From: Candidula unifasciata
Lineage: Eukaryota; Mollusca; Gastropoda; Stylommatophora; Geomitridae
Direction: 5' to 3'
DNA: 64,000 nt
Assembly: GCA_905116865.2 (NCBI GenBank)
Contig: CAJHNH020000546.1
Span: forward strand, 202,001 to 266,000
Below are positions 52,779 to 64,000 of the stretch, piece by piece. The position numbers were made by a program, and so were the translations under genes. The notes beneath the pieces were generated by a model. It saw only the letters and a list, made by a program, of their open reading frames with translations. It did not search any database and was not told the origin of the DNA. Numbering within the stretch: position 1 is the first letter of the stretch; every line of letters begins with the position of its first letter.

Positions 52779-52971
52779 CAGTGGTCGGAAAATTGTGTAT
52801 TGCAGGACGCATGCGGCTCTTTAGCGACCTGAGTGTGGCTTGGCCAGGCGGCTACAAGTCGGTTTTGACTCCTAAAAAAATGGTTCTTGAAAAGAAATTT
52901 GGCTCTCCAAAAAAAAAAAATTCGTCCTGCAGATGATTTTTGGCTCTCATATAAAAGTTTGCTGATCATTG
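52779..52971. mobile_element. hAT MITE in the INTS7 3' UTR
   Basis: Left end CAGTGGTCGGAAAAT and right end AGTTTGCTGATCATTG are diverged inverted repeats. Target duplication GTTTGGTG is perfect (52771-52778 and 52972-52979). Begins 117 bp after the INTS7 stop, so it is probably transcribed as part of the 3' UTR. Contains GCGGCTC and GGCTCT motifs typical of this short hAT group. Confidence 0.82.
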
Positions 52972-52979
52972 GTTTGGTG

Positions 52980-54720
52980 CCTCAGGCTCAGAAGCTTGTA
53001 GGATCATTTCACGAATTGTAACGGTCAGTTCAGGAATGCCATTTCTACTCAACCCTGGGGATCATCACTAAAGCTACGGAGTAAGTGTTGTGTGTGATGC
53101 TCTTGTCAGGTGGCTGGCCATTCTGTTCAGAGGGACCAATCCATATGGGATAACACCTGATGCAATCAGTTTGATCCTCTTGACATTAGACATTTAGAGA
53201 ATGTCAGAATTACAGAATGTGGGTTCAGTGTTACATCCAACAGCTGAATCAGTGGAAGCAAGAAACTACAGAATTAATGTTCTAGCTCCAGGGAGGTGTA
53301 CTTTAACTTTGCATATGTTATGAACATTGCATGAAGCCAAATGCAAATTGTTGTAGTTTGAACAACATGAAATCATTTCATAGTAGATGTTAAACAATAT
53401 ATTTTCTGTAAATGGTATTTAAGAGTTCTGTTATTATTTTATAACCTTCAAGTGTTGATTACATAAACAGAAGAAATAGGATAAAGGTCTGAAGTTGTGC
53501 AGAAAGTGGCATCATTTGCTCAGCCTAGACTGGCCTACTGAGTGAATATGACCCCATTTTTTCTGTGGCAAGTGCCACAGTGGTTAGACATTCACCTGCT
53601 GGCCCAAAGTCTTGGACGGGGAGGAGGGGTTCATTAAAACTTTCAAGTGAGAAGGAAATCCTTGCCCCGCATTAGTAGAGGTCCATCATATTCCTACTGT
53701 CTTGCCACACAACTGGAAGACACTATGCAGCTTCGGAACAGTCTTAATTCCTGCTTCTATTGAGAGTCTTCACATTAGATAAAAACCTGCATATCATTAA
53801 AAACTTTATACTGTTGCTTCAGAAAGTTGCTGGAAGAGTCCTCATTTGAATTAGTAATTATAAAAATACTATTTTTATTAGTGACGTTGATGAAACAGCA
53901 TGGCAGACATATAGCTTCACATTTATTCTTGAACAAAAGTTACAAAAGTTTGTATCTTGTGCATGTAGCATCATTGGAAAGAAACTGTCCTTGAACAAGT
54001 ATAAATGTCAGATTTTGTGTTTTGCTTGACCCCAACCTTGAGCCTTGTTTTTTTTTTTACCTTAGAAAAGACATTCTGACCATAAATAGCCTTGAATTTT
54101 GACCGCCACGATAAGATCATAAGATCGTCGGAAGTCAAGCGATTTTCGGCAGTTGGGCTTTTTTTTTTTGGCAAGTTTTGGCTACTTTTGTTTATGGTCA
54201 TTTCAGGTATGAAGGCAGTTGATTATCTGCTATTTTTAGCTGAAATGGCTTGTTAAAGGCTAGGGAAGGGCAGGCTGTGTTGCAGCTCATGGATAAATGC
54301 AGATATCAGCTGCATTGCATGGGGCGGAAGGAGCAACCGCTGACTTGTGTGCCTTTGTTTCTAGTGAGTCCGGTAGTACTAATAGTATAAATAGCTTTAT
54401 GGCTGTGGTTTCTAGAAACAAGGATTACATTGGGAGATGGTGGGGCTAAGCAAAGTGATTATTCTGTTTCACACATGATTATAAAACAGGATTTTTTTTT
54501 CTTCAAAAAATGACCTTGGCTCCCAGGTCCACCAGCCTTGAGTGTAAGAAATGGAACTATTGTAGTCACACGCAGAGCAGACAAGCAAGCATTGGGCGTT
54601 AGGGGTTAGCACTGTTGTTTATGGACCACGGACACATTCACATTGAGAGGGTGGAAACCGAAAAAATGGTCTCACTTAGATTTACTAATTCTATTTTTGT
54701 TTTGGCGCTCAGTGTTCTTA
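52980..54720. other. INTS7 3' UTR and downstream intergenic
   Basis: No gene. 54490-54560 is a SINE fragment (CAAAAAATGACCTTGGCTCC) related to 26935-26975. End of the INTS7 transcript not placed. Confidence 0.35.
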
Positions 54721-55570
54721 CCGCCACCCACCCCCAAACCCCTCATCCCCCTAACCATGTCTTCTCTTCTCTCACCCGTTCTCTTTCCTTTGTTCTTCCA
54801 CTCTTCTCCTTTATCTCTCCATCCTTCCTCTCTTCATTATTTCCTAACTGTTCTCTCTTGCTCTCCCTCCTGTCCCATCTCTTCGTCTCCTCTCCATTCT
54901 ATCTTATTTTCTCTAGATTTCCTTACCCTCTCCTCTCTCTTTCTACCTTCCCCCCCCCCCCCCCATTTTTTGTGTTCAGTACACTTGAAATTGTTTTATG
55001 GTTGGGGGAGTGGGTGGGGTTTCTCTTTGATGTGTTGTTATGTTTGTTAGCGATTCTGGCATAATTTTTTTTACTATGTCTCTTTCTTTATCTGCGTTTG
55101 TCATTGCCTTCCTCCCCCATCTCTATCGCTTTATGTCTGTTTGCCTCCCTTCATCACTTCCTCTTTGTATACCTCCCTCCCATTCTCCTGCTCTGCCTTT
55201 TTCTCTCCCTCTCTATGATGTCCCTGTGTCTCTCTCCTTTATGTCAACATCTCTCTCTGCTTGCATCTTCCTCTCTCCAACTCTTTGTCATATTCTTCCT
55301 CCTTCCATATCTTTATTTCTTTCCCTTCTTCCTTCTCTTTTCATCTGCCCATCTCTGCATTCCCTCTTTCTGTATTTGTCTCCCTGTCTTTCCCTGTCCC
55401 TTTCCCACATCATGTCATCCTCATTCTTATCTTTTTTTTTCTCCTTCCCCCCCCCCCTCTTTTCCTTCTTTCCTCTACCTGTCCATATTTAGTCTCTCCC
55501 AGTCTACCTCAGCATATGTCTTCCTCCCTCTCTGTATGACTCTCTCTCTTTCCCTCCCTTCCCCTTTCAG
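54720..55570. repeat. Long pyrimidine-rich tract
   Basis: About 850 bp in which most plus-strand bases are C or T (CTCTCC, TTCCTC, CCCTTT repeats), including poly(C) runs at 54949-54964 and 55447-55457 and broken once near 54965-55080. Overlapping open frames rich in Leu, Ser, Phe and Pro are by-products of the composition. Confidence 0.85.
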
Positions 55571-55659
55571 GTACCAGGTCCAGAACAGACAGGACTTCAG
55601 TTTGCTCCCCTCTACCACCAAGTCTACAACAACAAAAATTGGACAGGGGCCAACCAACA

Positions 55660-55900
55660 CAAAGATGGGCACAGGATATAAGTGACTTCATGAGTATGAA
55701 AGTGCATGAGATGGGAGAGCTGGCAAGAGACCGATTTTCTTCCAGGCAGACCATGATACGAGCGACATTCTGCAAAGGACCTGCCACATGATATATTTGC
55801 TGGTATACCCACACAAGTGGCACGAATGAAGTACCTTGTGTGCTTGGTACACCCTTGAATAAGGCACACATTTTGTTTCAGTATTACACTGAAACAACCT
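55660..55900. repeat. Interspersed repeat, second copy
   Basis: GAGTATGAAAGTGCATGAGA, GGAGAGCTGGCAAGAGACCG and GACATTCTGCAAAGGACCTG align with 18720-18830. Longer than the first copy. Type unknown; open frames on the minus strand are not conserved. Confidence 0.55.
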
Positions 55901-57149
55901 TGAAAAAAAAACTAAGGAGACCTCGTTGAATTCTTTGAACGTAAATCACCCTCATCTCTGCACACGCAGAAATTTAGTTTGGAAAGGAGCATGAGCAGTT
56001 ATCGCGTGCAGATGTTGCACTTTCATACCAATACTGACTGAGCAAATAGGAATTACATATAGCATTACGTATGTGTGAGGAGATTTGTATCTAAGAGATT
56101 AGCAGTAGAGAAGTTCAAGAAAGCGGATATATGGTAGGGCCTTGGTGGATGCTAGAGGAAGATTAACCTAGTGAAGATTTTAGCCTAGTGCTGTGGCCGT
56201 ACTGCTGTTTCTGCAGGAAGCAAGATTATTCTAACTCATTGGATGATTCAACGAAACTGGTGGCTAAATCAAGAAGGAATGACATGGTGGTGTTCATGAG
56301 TATTGGACTGCATATGAATTTGCTGAAGCGACTTAACATTTTCAAGGTCGTACTGTTGACCTGTAGGGAGTTGATAACGAATCCGATATGGAATATGGAT
56401 TCTAATGTTTCAAGATGAGTGAGCAACACTAGCAAGTGCTCGTAGTGTTTGGGCGAGTCTTGTCCACATATCACATTTTTGCATTTTCATTCGGATCATA
56501 AGTGTTATACTACGTTTCTGGCCTTTGTCTTTTGATTAACGTTTAGACACCTTGGAGTTGACTTTTATCATTTGCAGCAGACTTGACCTAAGACTGCCCC
56601 CCCCCCCCCCCAACTTGGCTTGTAGCATGTATTATCTGCAAGTCATGTTGACTTGTACCATCAAGCTGTGAGTTTGTTTGCATCCTCTATAAATTAGCTT
56701 ATTTGCATATATTTTGGGTTCCGTCTTTCAGGCAAATGCACTCCAACTTCCATGTGTGGCACCATTTTCCACATGTTGTTTTGGCACTGGTTGACATTAT
56801 GTACCACCACTGCATTTTACCTTCCCCCTGTTTGGATTTGGTGTAGCCTGCCATTTTTTAAATACTGAGTTGTTCTCAAACTCTAGCTGCTCTGACTGTA
56901 TCAAGTGTTTCTGCTTCATTATAAGTGGACCTTCCTCCTTCCGTCCATGGTTTTATTGACAATGCCAGGAGTGTCATATGCAAAGTATTTTAACACTCTG
57001 CCTAACAAAGCCTATGCTTCTCAACCCTGATGCAAGTGAAATAATCACTGGTATTCCAGCATGCTCTATTACTCACACATTGAAGAAAAAAAAACAGAAA
57101 GACCAGGTCAATGACACCAATGTCCAACTTCAGCAACAACCAACACTCA
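55901..57149. other. Intergenic INTS7-CCT4
   Basis: No gene recognised. Poly(C) run at 56597-56611. Confidence 0.35.
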
Positions 57150-58150
57150 GCTGTGGCATTTTGTTCTAAATTTATTTTATCCAAAATAAGAAACAATTAC
57201 ACAATATAAATAATTGCTTTAAAAAAACGGAAAAATCTTTAACCTCATAAATTTTCCGAAATTTAGTTTACTTAATACTGCAACTGAATAAATGAACCAA
57301 ACCTTGCAAACAGAGAAATACAATTATGTTGCCTTGTTACAAATGGCCCTTTGTAATATTTATGACTGAATTATTGAAGCTGGTATTAACAAAACACAAT
57401 ATTTATGAGAGCTACTAAATATGATCTTATAAACAAAGTGATCATAGTTGTGTTAAACCACAAGACATCTGCTGCATTGCCTTATCACAGTATTTAATCA
57501 TCCAACAGACATCATTTTTGTGGTTTCATTATCTTTAACAGATACAAAAGTTCTGTGGAAAGTAATACTACTTGAGTTTAGCACAATCTACCTAACAAAA
57601 GTATTGACTTTTACGAGCAGTGACAATTTCATATGTGTAGCCAAAATAATGGGTGTAAATACAAGTGTTTGTCATTTTATAAACTTGCTTAATAGCTAGC
57701 TGGAATAGTACATTCTGAATGTCTGTTTCATTCAGGCACATTAAATTATGCAAACAAAATGAATGGCAAGCCTTATTGTAAGTACAAATTATGACATCAT
57801 GCCAGTGACTGAGCTTTCCTCCAACAAATGTGCCCATGTAGGTAGGTAGATGTTTATATGTCATAAACTGTTAACAACAATCTGATTTGACTGATATTCA
57901 TCATGTGTACACTTTTTAAAAAAATTCATAAAATTAGAATAATGGATGTTTTATGTTTTATACAACCTAGCAACAGACTCAAACTGGTAGTTTATCACAC
58001 AGATTGTACTTTAGTACAAACAATTACACACATTGTTCACTGTTACTGCAAACTTTCACTACTAACATTGAATTCTTGACAGTTGTTGATTCCTGAGCTT
58101 TCTGTCAGACGGGCCAGTTAAACAATACTCATGATACCAGTGCTAGTAGT
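57150..58150 (-). other. CCT4: Probable CCT4 3' UTR
   Basis: A/T-rich minus-strand stretch after the CCT4 stop with no repeat recognised. An AATAAA on the minus strand at 57176-57171 would end a 3' UTR of about 1 kb. Inference from position only. Confidence 0.45.
57171..57176 (-). terminator. Candidate CCT4 poly(A) signal AATAAA
   Basis: Minus-strand AATAAA about 0.98 kb after the CCT4 stop codon, in a locally A/T-rich context. Other hexamers may be used. Confidence 0.4.
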
Positions 58151-58171
58151 TCAGTTGCGAACACAGTTAAT
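58151..58171 (-). CDS. CCT4: CCT4 last coding codons and stop
   Basis: After acceptor TATTTCAG the frame reads INCVRN and TGA. Length and position match the short human C-terminal tail (VNTR). The assignment rests on phase, position and a good acceptor, since seven codons carry little similarity. Confidence 0.65.
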   Translation of the reverse strand: MNCVRN

Positions 58172-61100
58172 CTGAAATAATACACACAATTATGAATTAA
58201 AATCTGCAACGCCTGCATGGTTAGTAATAATATGAGCCTTTCAAACACACCAAAAACTAATCCATGTTATATTGTCAGGGCTATTCAAATACTGTCAGTG
58301 GACCAAATCTGGCCCTCAGAGACCTAACAAGTGGCCCGAGGATTATTGCCATTTATATTGTATTAATGCTACTTCTGTGCTGAAGCACTAGCCTCTGGCC
58401 CAAGTTAACCACCGTTCTCAAAATGTTGGCACCTGGGTAAATTTAGTGCAAACAGTCCTGTTATATGTGACCCAAAGAGAATTAAATGTGATCTAACCTG
58501 TCAAAAAATCAAACAGAAGTCAGAAATTGAACAAAAAAATTTAGATCTGAATACCCCCAAATGAATTCTTATGTAGAATATTTTCATTCTCACCAGTTTC
58601 ATAATTGTTTAAAATTCCTTCTTATTTTTACCTTTAAGTGCTTCTTTGTTAATGAAAGTCTAGGTGTTTAAATATTAAACCTGCTTTTCCAGCCATAGTT
58701 TGCCTTCTGCATCTCAGGTGTAAGTCACAATTAGTTCTCAGTATGAATGTATTTATTTATATTATTTATGCATAACGCCCCCGTGCTTACACACTCCGTT
58801 ACGTAAAATATGAACGAGTATAATGTCAACATTACAGAGAAACTAAAATGTCCATAAATTACTTTGGAGATCTTCAATACTGGTATTTTAATGTGCATCT
58901 TTTAGAAACTGATCGTTATTAAATTTGTTGTAAACTAATATGAAATCTTATACTCGTGTTCTATGTTTATAAGCTGCATTTAGGTCTGAGTTGCTGGTCT
59001 GGAATTTGGAAAACAACTTCACAATCCAAAAACTAAAAACTTGCAGAAATGCAAAACTAGTAATTCAAATAACAAAAACAAAATATGATTTTAATTTCGC
59101 CATCCATAATTGAAGTTAATACAAACAAAATGTGAACTTGTGAATATACTTCTATCTCAGGCACACCTATCCCTCAGAATTGTCTTCAGGTTCATGCTTT
59201 TTCTCAACTTTCAGTGCAGCGAGACTCATGCAGGTGACCTTTAGTAAATCATTAACACACCAAGTTAGGAATTCTCTACTGCCAACTGGACAAAATAAGG
59301 CCAACTCATGTTCCTATCCTATCTAAAAATGTTCTTTACTTTCACATCTGCTTTCTTCACAGCTATTATAGACTTGGTTAAAAATTCTTCTAGACTTCTA
59401 AACACGAAGACTGGATGAGCACCCTATCTGAAACTCCCTGGCTGACAGCATGGGGTGACAATGAAAGATGCCGACGTGTGCATCAATATTAACTGAAAAA
59501 CAAGTCTAGAAACTGGAATCAGCCTTTTGCGTTTAGCAGTAGTCTTTCCCTTAGAGTATATGGCAAGCCACCTCCCCCCCCCCCCCCCCTTCCCCTTCTT
59601 CTTTTGTCATCTCACTGATACCAGGTAAAGCCTAGTGTCATGGTTTTCTGTATTTGTTTCAGCATCTGGGCTGGCTTGAGTGGTGGATTTGTTCATCTTT
59701 TTGCAGGTTTGTTACATCGTTTATCCATGAATTTATTGGTTTTCCTCTTGCCGTTATCCCAGATATTCTGCTGAAAAGTCTAATATGTTGTGGTATGGCT
59801 GCATTCTCACTAAATGCTGAACCATTTCATTCTTAATATAATCCAGACATGGCCTTTTTATAACTTTTTATCGCTGGTATTTATAACCATCTCTACTTGT
59901 GTTGATAGTGAGCTTGCGGGGTCAACGCATTTAACATGTAGTTATTTTCTGTTTTAGTGCTCTATTCATTGTCCATGTTTGGCACTGATAAAAGTAGGGA
60001 TAAAAATGCTATTAATCATTTGCTGTTTTGATGGAAAGGAGACATTTTTGTGTCTAAGCAGTGGGGCTAACTGGTAGGTGACAGAATTTGCCTTATGTAT
60101 GTCATCAGCTTCTGTGCCCACTCCACCATACCCAAAATGTGATTAAAAAAGATTAGTACAATAGCTTCTGCAAAAAGGGAAACCGCCTACGGAAATATAT
60201 TCTGGTCAGAATGTTTTCTTAATCTTTAATTAAATGCCTGTGTTATCATATTAATCAGATGTTTAATTTTAGATAGACAATACTGCTTACAAATACAAAA
60301 ATATTCCTTAGCTTTTGTTTCATATTTTGTTTAAACTATTTTATTATTTTAATATATAATTAAACTTTAAAAAAATATAGCGGATTATTGCAAATAAAAA
60401 TGCAATTGGTTTAAAAATTGCTTGGCGCCCCTTTGAACCCCTTTCCCCCAGGCTGGATGATTTAGTGGACGTGAAAGAGTCACTTGCCTGTACATAAGAG
60501 TAAGTTTGAGACTGTAAGATGGTTTTCACCAGCAGACAAGGCTATGGTCAGAAAAACCCACCTCTGAGAGAACTAGAATCCAGTATCAGCAGGTAAGCCT
60601 GCTTGCAACAACTCTCACAACATTCAGATGAAATGTTTCTATAAACTATTTGAGAAATTGCTAACACTGCTAGTATGGTAATACTTACGATATCATCTAT
60701 TTTCAGAATACACCGCACTGTCTCTGCTGCCAGGTTGATGGCACTGATAGTGACCAGGACAGGCTGAACAACACTTTCTTCCAGGATGTTTGTGATGGCA
60801 CCCTGACAAATGACAGTAATCAGTTAGAAGCAGCAAGATCTCAATATAAAACCAACCAACCAGTCATTGAATATCTACCATAGATAATCATGAGAAATGA
60901 GATGAGACCTGCAATAAACATGCTTCCTCATGCTTCAGCTGTTAAATCCCACAGAATTATCTGTTGAGCCACACATACTGTCAGTTAATGAGTTTCCCAG
61001 TTGTATAATCTGACACTATTATAAATAACAAACCAATCTGAATTACAGACCATTTCAGACACTAAAAAAATAAATTGAGGCTTTTAAACTTTATATTCTT

Positions 61101-62526
61101 GGATTTCACATCATCCTGCGGCCATGGATATTAATCACTGCAGTGCAATCTAACGATTGCACATCGATGATGAATATTAATTAATCTGCATCATGACAGA
61201 TGCATCAATGACCAGTATAATTAACCTGCTCTCTGTCCAGAGCCATAGGCAGAAATATGGTAAGCTGTTTTTTCTTGCTGGTTCATGTTATCAGCCAAAG
61301 ATTTGTCTCTGCCCTCCTCTTCTCAATTTGCCCTGAACTGTTTTGTACCCCCTCACATGGTAGGCAGTTTTCCTCAAACACACTTACATTCAAAAGCCTA
61401 GACCTGTTTCTTTCTGCAGGGTGAGTTCAAATATCACCTCCATATTAAAAAACTGTTACAAGTGACTTCCACTCCCTAATCATAAAATCCTTACAGAAAA
61501 GCTGATGTTACTTGTCTATATATAATTATACAGTTCTACCATGGCAAGTCTTATCACAGTATTATACACTCAGGCTTACTGCACACATCATGATTATTCC
61601 ATTTTTTTTTGTAGACAGTTAAATTATCAATGTAAAGTTATCGAAGTCGAGAAAAATGACTCCACTACACCAGGTTTAATCTCATTTGATTCGGTCTCAA
61701 TCAAGAAAATGGCTAGCCACCTGCCAAGAGTGACAAAGTATGAACCCTGTAGCTCCTGCAGCGACCCATGTAGAAATTGATGCAGTCGTGAAACACTCAC
61801 AAATATCACAATGTAAACCGACAGCTTGACCACTGCACCAGGGATACCCCTGACATGATCAGTGCGACACCAGTGACCTTCATGGCCAAGAACATTTCCC
61901 AAATCCTGAGCTCGACCTGGAAACTCAATTCTAACATAAAAATGCCCATCTTGGTAGAGATTCATCTCTATGAATTGTATAACATGCTAGCTGTCTTTAA
62001 ACTAAATGTTTCCTATCAGAAAAGTTTTATGTACAGTTTAAGATGTTCCAAGCAAGTTTTATAAATGTGAATGTTGCTATACAAGTGTGTTATGTCCTAC
62101 TCAATAAAAAATATTTACTACTATGATAAGTGGACAAGCCAAGATTGTAAAATATAGGAAGACTTAACTACCCATTACCACGGTGTCAAACCCCTGAACA
62201 AGATCCCAAATAATGCAACTGACGACGGCAGGATAATTAAATGAAAGTCTAGGACAAATAAATGATGAAAATCACAATCACTGTAACTTACCTTTCTAAC
62301 ATTGATGCCCGCTGTTCTTTCGCCTTGGGCATGTCTTGTTCTCAACTCTGTCACAGTAGCAATTGGGTTCAAACCTGCATTTTCTGCAAGGGTGAAAGGG
62401 ATGATCTCCAAGGCCTCTGCAAAACTTCGGCAACAATACTGCTCAACGCCAGTGAGGGTATTGGCATATTCCATGAGACGAAGTGAAAGTTCAATCTCTG
62501 GAGCTCCACCACCAGCTATGAGAGCC
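58151..62526 (-). CDS. CCT4: T-complex protein 1 subunit delta (CCT4), 3' part of gene
   Basis: CCT4 is the delta subunit of the cytosolic group II chaperonin CCT/TRiC, which folds actin, tubulin and WD40 proteins. Three exons on the minus strand, in transcription order: 62526-62292, 60802-60689 and 58171-58151. They encode [60 protein letters not shown], then [20 protein letters not shown] and [13 protein letters not shown], ending INCVRN. These match the equatorial-domain C-terminus of human CCT4, including the NAGLNP signature. Splice phases all join. The 5' three quarters of the gene lie beyond the right edge; I saw no further exon between 62527 and 64000. Tail-to-tail with INTS7. Confidence 0.93.
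58277..58462. mobile_element. hAT MITE, CCT4 last intron
   Basis: Ends CAGGGCTATTCAAATAC and GCAAACAGTCCTG; interior CAAATCTGGCCCTCAGAGAC, GATTATTGCCATTTATATTG and CTGGCCCAAGTTAACC match 45957-46138 in order. Flanks TTATATTGT and TTATATGT. Confidence 0.65.
58463..59939. other. CCT4 last intron, middle
   Basis: A/T-rich with a poly(C) run near 59573-59589. ATACCAGGTAAAGCCTAGTG at 59619-59638 repeats the intron 10 minisatellite junction in a single copy. No gene recognised. Confidence 0.35.
59940..60125 (-). pseudogene. LINE 3' fragment, minus strand
   Basis: Minus strand matches 20805-20960 of the plus-strand relic: ACTTACCAGTTAGCCCCACT-like, CAGCAAATGATT-ATAGCAT and TATCCCTACTTT, GCCAAACATGGACAATG. 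Same LINE family. Confidence 0.6.
60689..60802 (-). CDS. CCT4: CCT4 exon (second from last)
   Basis: 114 nt between acceptor TTTGTCAG and donor GTAAGT. Encodes [20 protein letters not shown] then [17 protein letters not shown]; human [38 protein letters not shown]. Confidence 0.94.
61530..62000. repeat. Repeat-like segment, CCT4 intron
   Basis: 61706-61770 resembles 6100-6175 (ATGGCTAGCC-CCTG-CAAG, TGTAGCTCC-GCAG). The 112-codon minus-strand frame across it has no recognised domain. Confidence 0.35.
62292..62526 (-). CDS. CCT4: CCT4 exon (third from last)
   Basis: 235 nt between acceptor TTGTTTAG and donor GTAAGT. Encodes [20 protein letters not shown] through TAGINVRK. The base G at its start completes the arginine codon that precedes ALIAGG in all CCT4 proteins. 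The apparent continuation VSYSDC past the donor is intron. Confidence 0.94.
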
Positions 62527-62739
62527 CTAAACAATTTAACGACACGTCAGTAATGCACATTAATACATTTAATGGTTTCATGTGATCTAAGCAAAAAGTA
62601 GGACAGTGACACATTGTAAAACTCCATAAAGGTAACACGCATACACATACAGCATTAAAGTGCTATAAAGAAGCTGTAGTTTATAGACATGGGCAAACAA
62701 ACTGAGACACCTAATAACAACATAAAATGTGGTGACAAC

Positions 62740-62960
62740 ATAAAATGTGATCTCTGGGGGTGCAATTTAACTAGACAAATGCACATATGCAGATATTTTG
62801 GACATGTAAGGAAGAACAGCTTAGTAAAGTCAATGTGAAAAGAGGAAGACGAGAGAATTCCTGAATGACTTGGCCACTTTGCACAAGTAAGCCAAAAAAT
62901 CTCATCTGTGACTGAGGCATGTGTGAGATGGCCAACTACACTGCCCATGCTAAATTAGCT
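62740..62960 (+). pseudogene. Decayed LINE 3'-end fragment
   Basis: Plus-strand pieces such as GHVRKNS-like, KRGRRENS and MTWPLCTSKPKNLICD resemble the H-R--L...RRGRP tail of LINE ORFs. Weak, many stops. Confidence 0.35.
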
Positions 62961-64000
62961 AGCATATTACAAAAGCAGACAGAATACAGGGCACAGAGAA
63001 CAGACTAAACTGAGGAATCAAACACGTGATGTAGAAATAATTTCAATAAGTACATTATTTAGTTTTAGTTAGAGAAAATCACTAACAATTTCAACTCCAT
63101 AAATTTTCTGGAAGATTAATAAAATGTACATTAACATTGCAACAGATGAGAAATTCCTGGAAAATAAGACACGGAGTCCTATCATTACAAAAGCAAAACA
63201 CTCGCTATCTATATAAGCCCTTTCCACTAGAATTTTTCCCAGGTGGTATTGCAGTCTGTTGGATTACCACTCAAGGATGAGAATCAAACAGGTACAAATC
63301 CCAGAAACCCTGTTCAACAGGTTAAAGTTAAAGTGGGATACCTGATGGTTACTAAGTAGTCTGCAGCCGACTGTGGATGATTTGTGTCTATAAGCCCTAT
63401 TCTCTCCCTGTGCACTGTAACTTCTTCCTCTGATGGCAGAATATAAGATTAGCATTTGAGCCCAATTTTAAAACTCTTTGACACTAAAGTTTGTTTGTCC
63501 CTCTTTTGGGTTACATGGATCATTTTTGTTTCAGATGTACAAATGCTATAAGATTGGTGCTTTTTGGCCATTTCTTTGTTACAAAACAAATCTTCAAATG
63601 CTTTTTAAAAAAACCATAGAATTTTAGATGTGTTAAGGGGCCACTACACGGCTTTTTTTTTCCAATTTATGACAAAAATATCACTTTTTCAATGTGTTCA
63701 TTTTTGTAATGTTCGGCATTCGTAGAATAGATTACACACAAAATTTGTGTCATTGGTAAACAGTTTAGCATTGAAAAGTTAATACTAAAGACACCAACCC
63801 ATGCACTTTTTTGAGATAAAAAAAAGTTTAAAAGTCACTTTTCGAACAATTCTATTTTCTGTTTGTTGTTTGTGGGATCTCCTAAAATCTCAGCTAATAT
63901 ACAGACTAGAGACGTGAAATTTAGTGTGGATTTTTTTTAACACAATATTATAGGGTCAGGTCTATTTGGAATAACAGTTTATTAAGTCATTTGTTTTTAA
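62961..64000. other. CCT4 intron at right edge
   Basis: A/T-rich; the next CCT4 exon upstream (the one ending in RSLHDALCV-like sequence) was not found and should lie beyond the edge. Confidence 0.4.

Noticed and set aside
54615..55685. Several overlapping frames of 90-195 codons rich in Leu, Ser, Phe, Pro
   Set aside because: By-product of the pyrimidine-rich tract: all three plus frames are open in the same place, as composition alone predicts.
55574..55685. Possible exon after the acceptor-like CCCTTTCAG at about 55570
   Set aside because: Any AG after the pyrimidine tract looks like an acceptor; the reading frame shows no family and runs into a dispersed repeat.
62175..62291. Continuation of the CCT4 frame past RK ([12 protein letters not shown])
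   Set aside because: Preceded by donor GTAAGT and unlike CCT4; the next exon GAITNILEE at 60802 restores the family sequence.
1..64000. A bacterial-type defence or operon system
   Set aside because: No operons, ribosome-binding sites or prokaryotic gene families anywhere; all long frames are explained by three animal genes and transposable elements.

Overview
The window is eukaryotic: large introns, GT-AG splice sites, no operons, and many interspersed repeats. The three conserved genes are animal housekeeping genes. The transposon mix (hAT and other TIR elements, RTE-like LINEs, Penelope-like GIY-YIG elements, tRNA-derived SINEs) suggests a lophotrochozoan invertebrate, perhaps a mollusc; the species cannot be named from sequence alone.

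Gene layout. The minus strand at 2846-3013 carries the first coding exon of COMMD1, whose remaining exons lie left of the window or are unrecognised. Divergent from it, with 294 bp between start codons, INTS7 (Integrator complex subunit 7) runs on the plus strand from 3308 to 52661. I could assemble it as 20 coding exons with every splice phase matching, giving a predicted 968 residues (human INTS7 is 962). On the minus strand at 58151-62526 are the last three coding exons of CCT4 (TCP-1/CCT chaperonin delta); its 5' part is off the right edge. COMMD1 and CCT4 are also neighbours in human (2p15), so INTS7 lies between two genes of an old linkage.

Nearly everything else is repeat. Left edge to 4.3 kb: four TIR elements sharing GGC-CTC-TCCG-like ends, and a hAT element with one of them nested inside. 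INTS7 introns hold a second hAT with a LINE relic inside (4.5-5.7 kb), LINE relics in both orientations, a head-to-head pair of Penelope-like 3' ends with hammerhead-ribozyme-like cores (15.1-16.4 kb), three copies of an unclassified retroposed family (12.6, 23.9 and 30.4 kb), a perfectly phased 33 x 28 bp minisatellite (27.0 kb), a broken LINE (29.4-33.5 kb) inserted in a minisatellite and itself split by a 1.4 kb insertion, and a young 5'-truncated LINE with an intact RNase H reading frame (51.5-52.3 kb).

The most unusual signals are two minisatellites built from INTS7's own splice sites. In intron 10 a ~60 bp unit starting exactly at the exon 10 donor repeats about 20 times, each junction pairing a pyrimidine tract and AG with GTAAAG or ATAAAG. 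In intron 16 a 67 bp unit ending in the exon 17 acceptor and its first codons is repeated in exact register up to the true acceptor.
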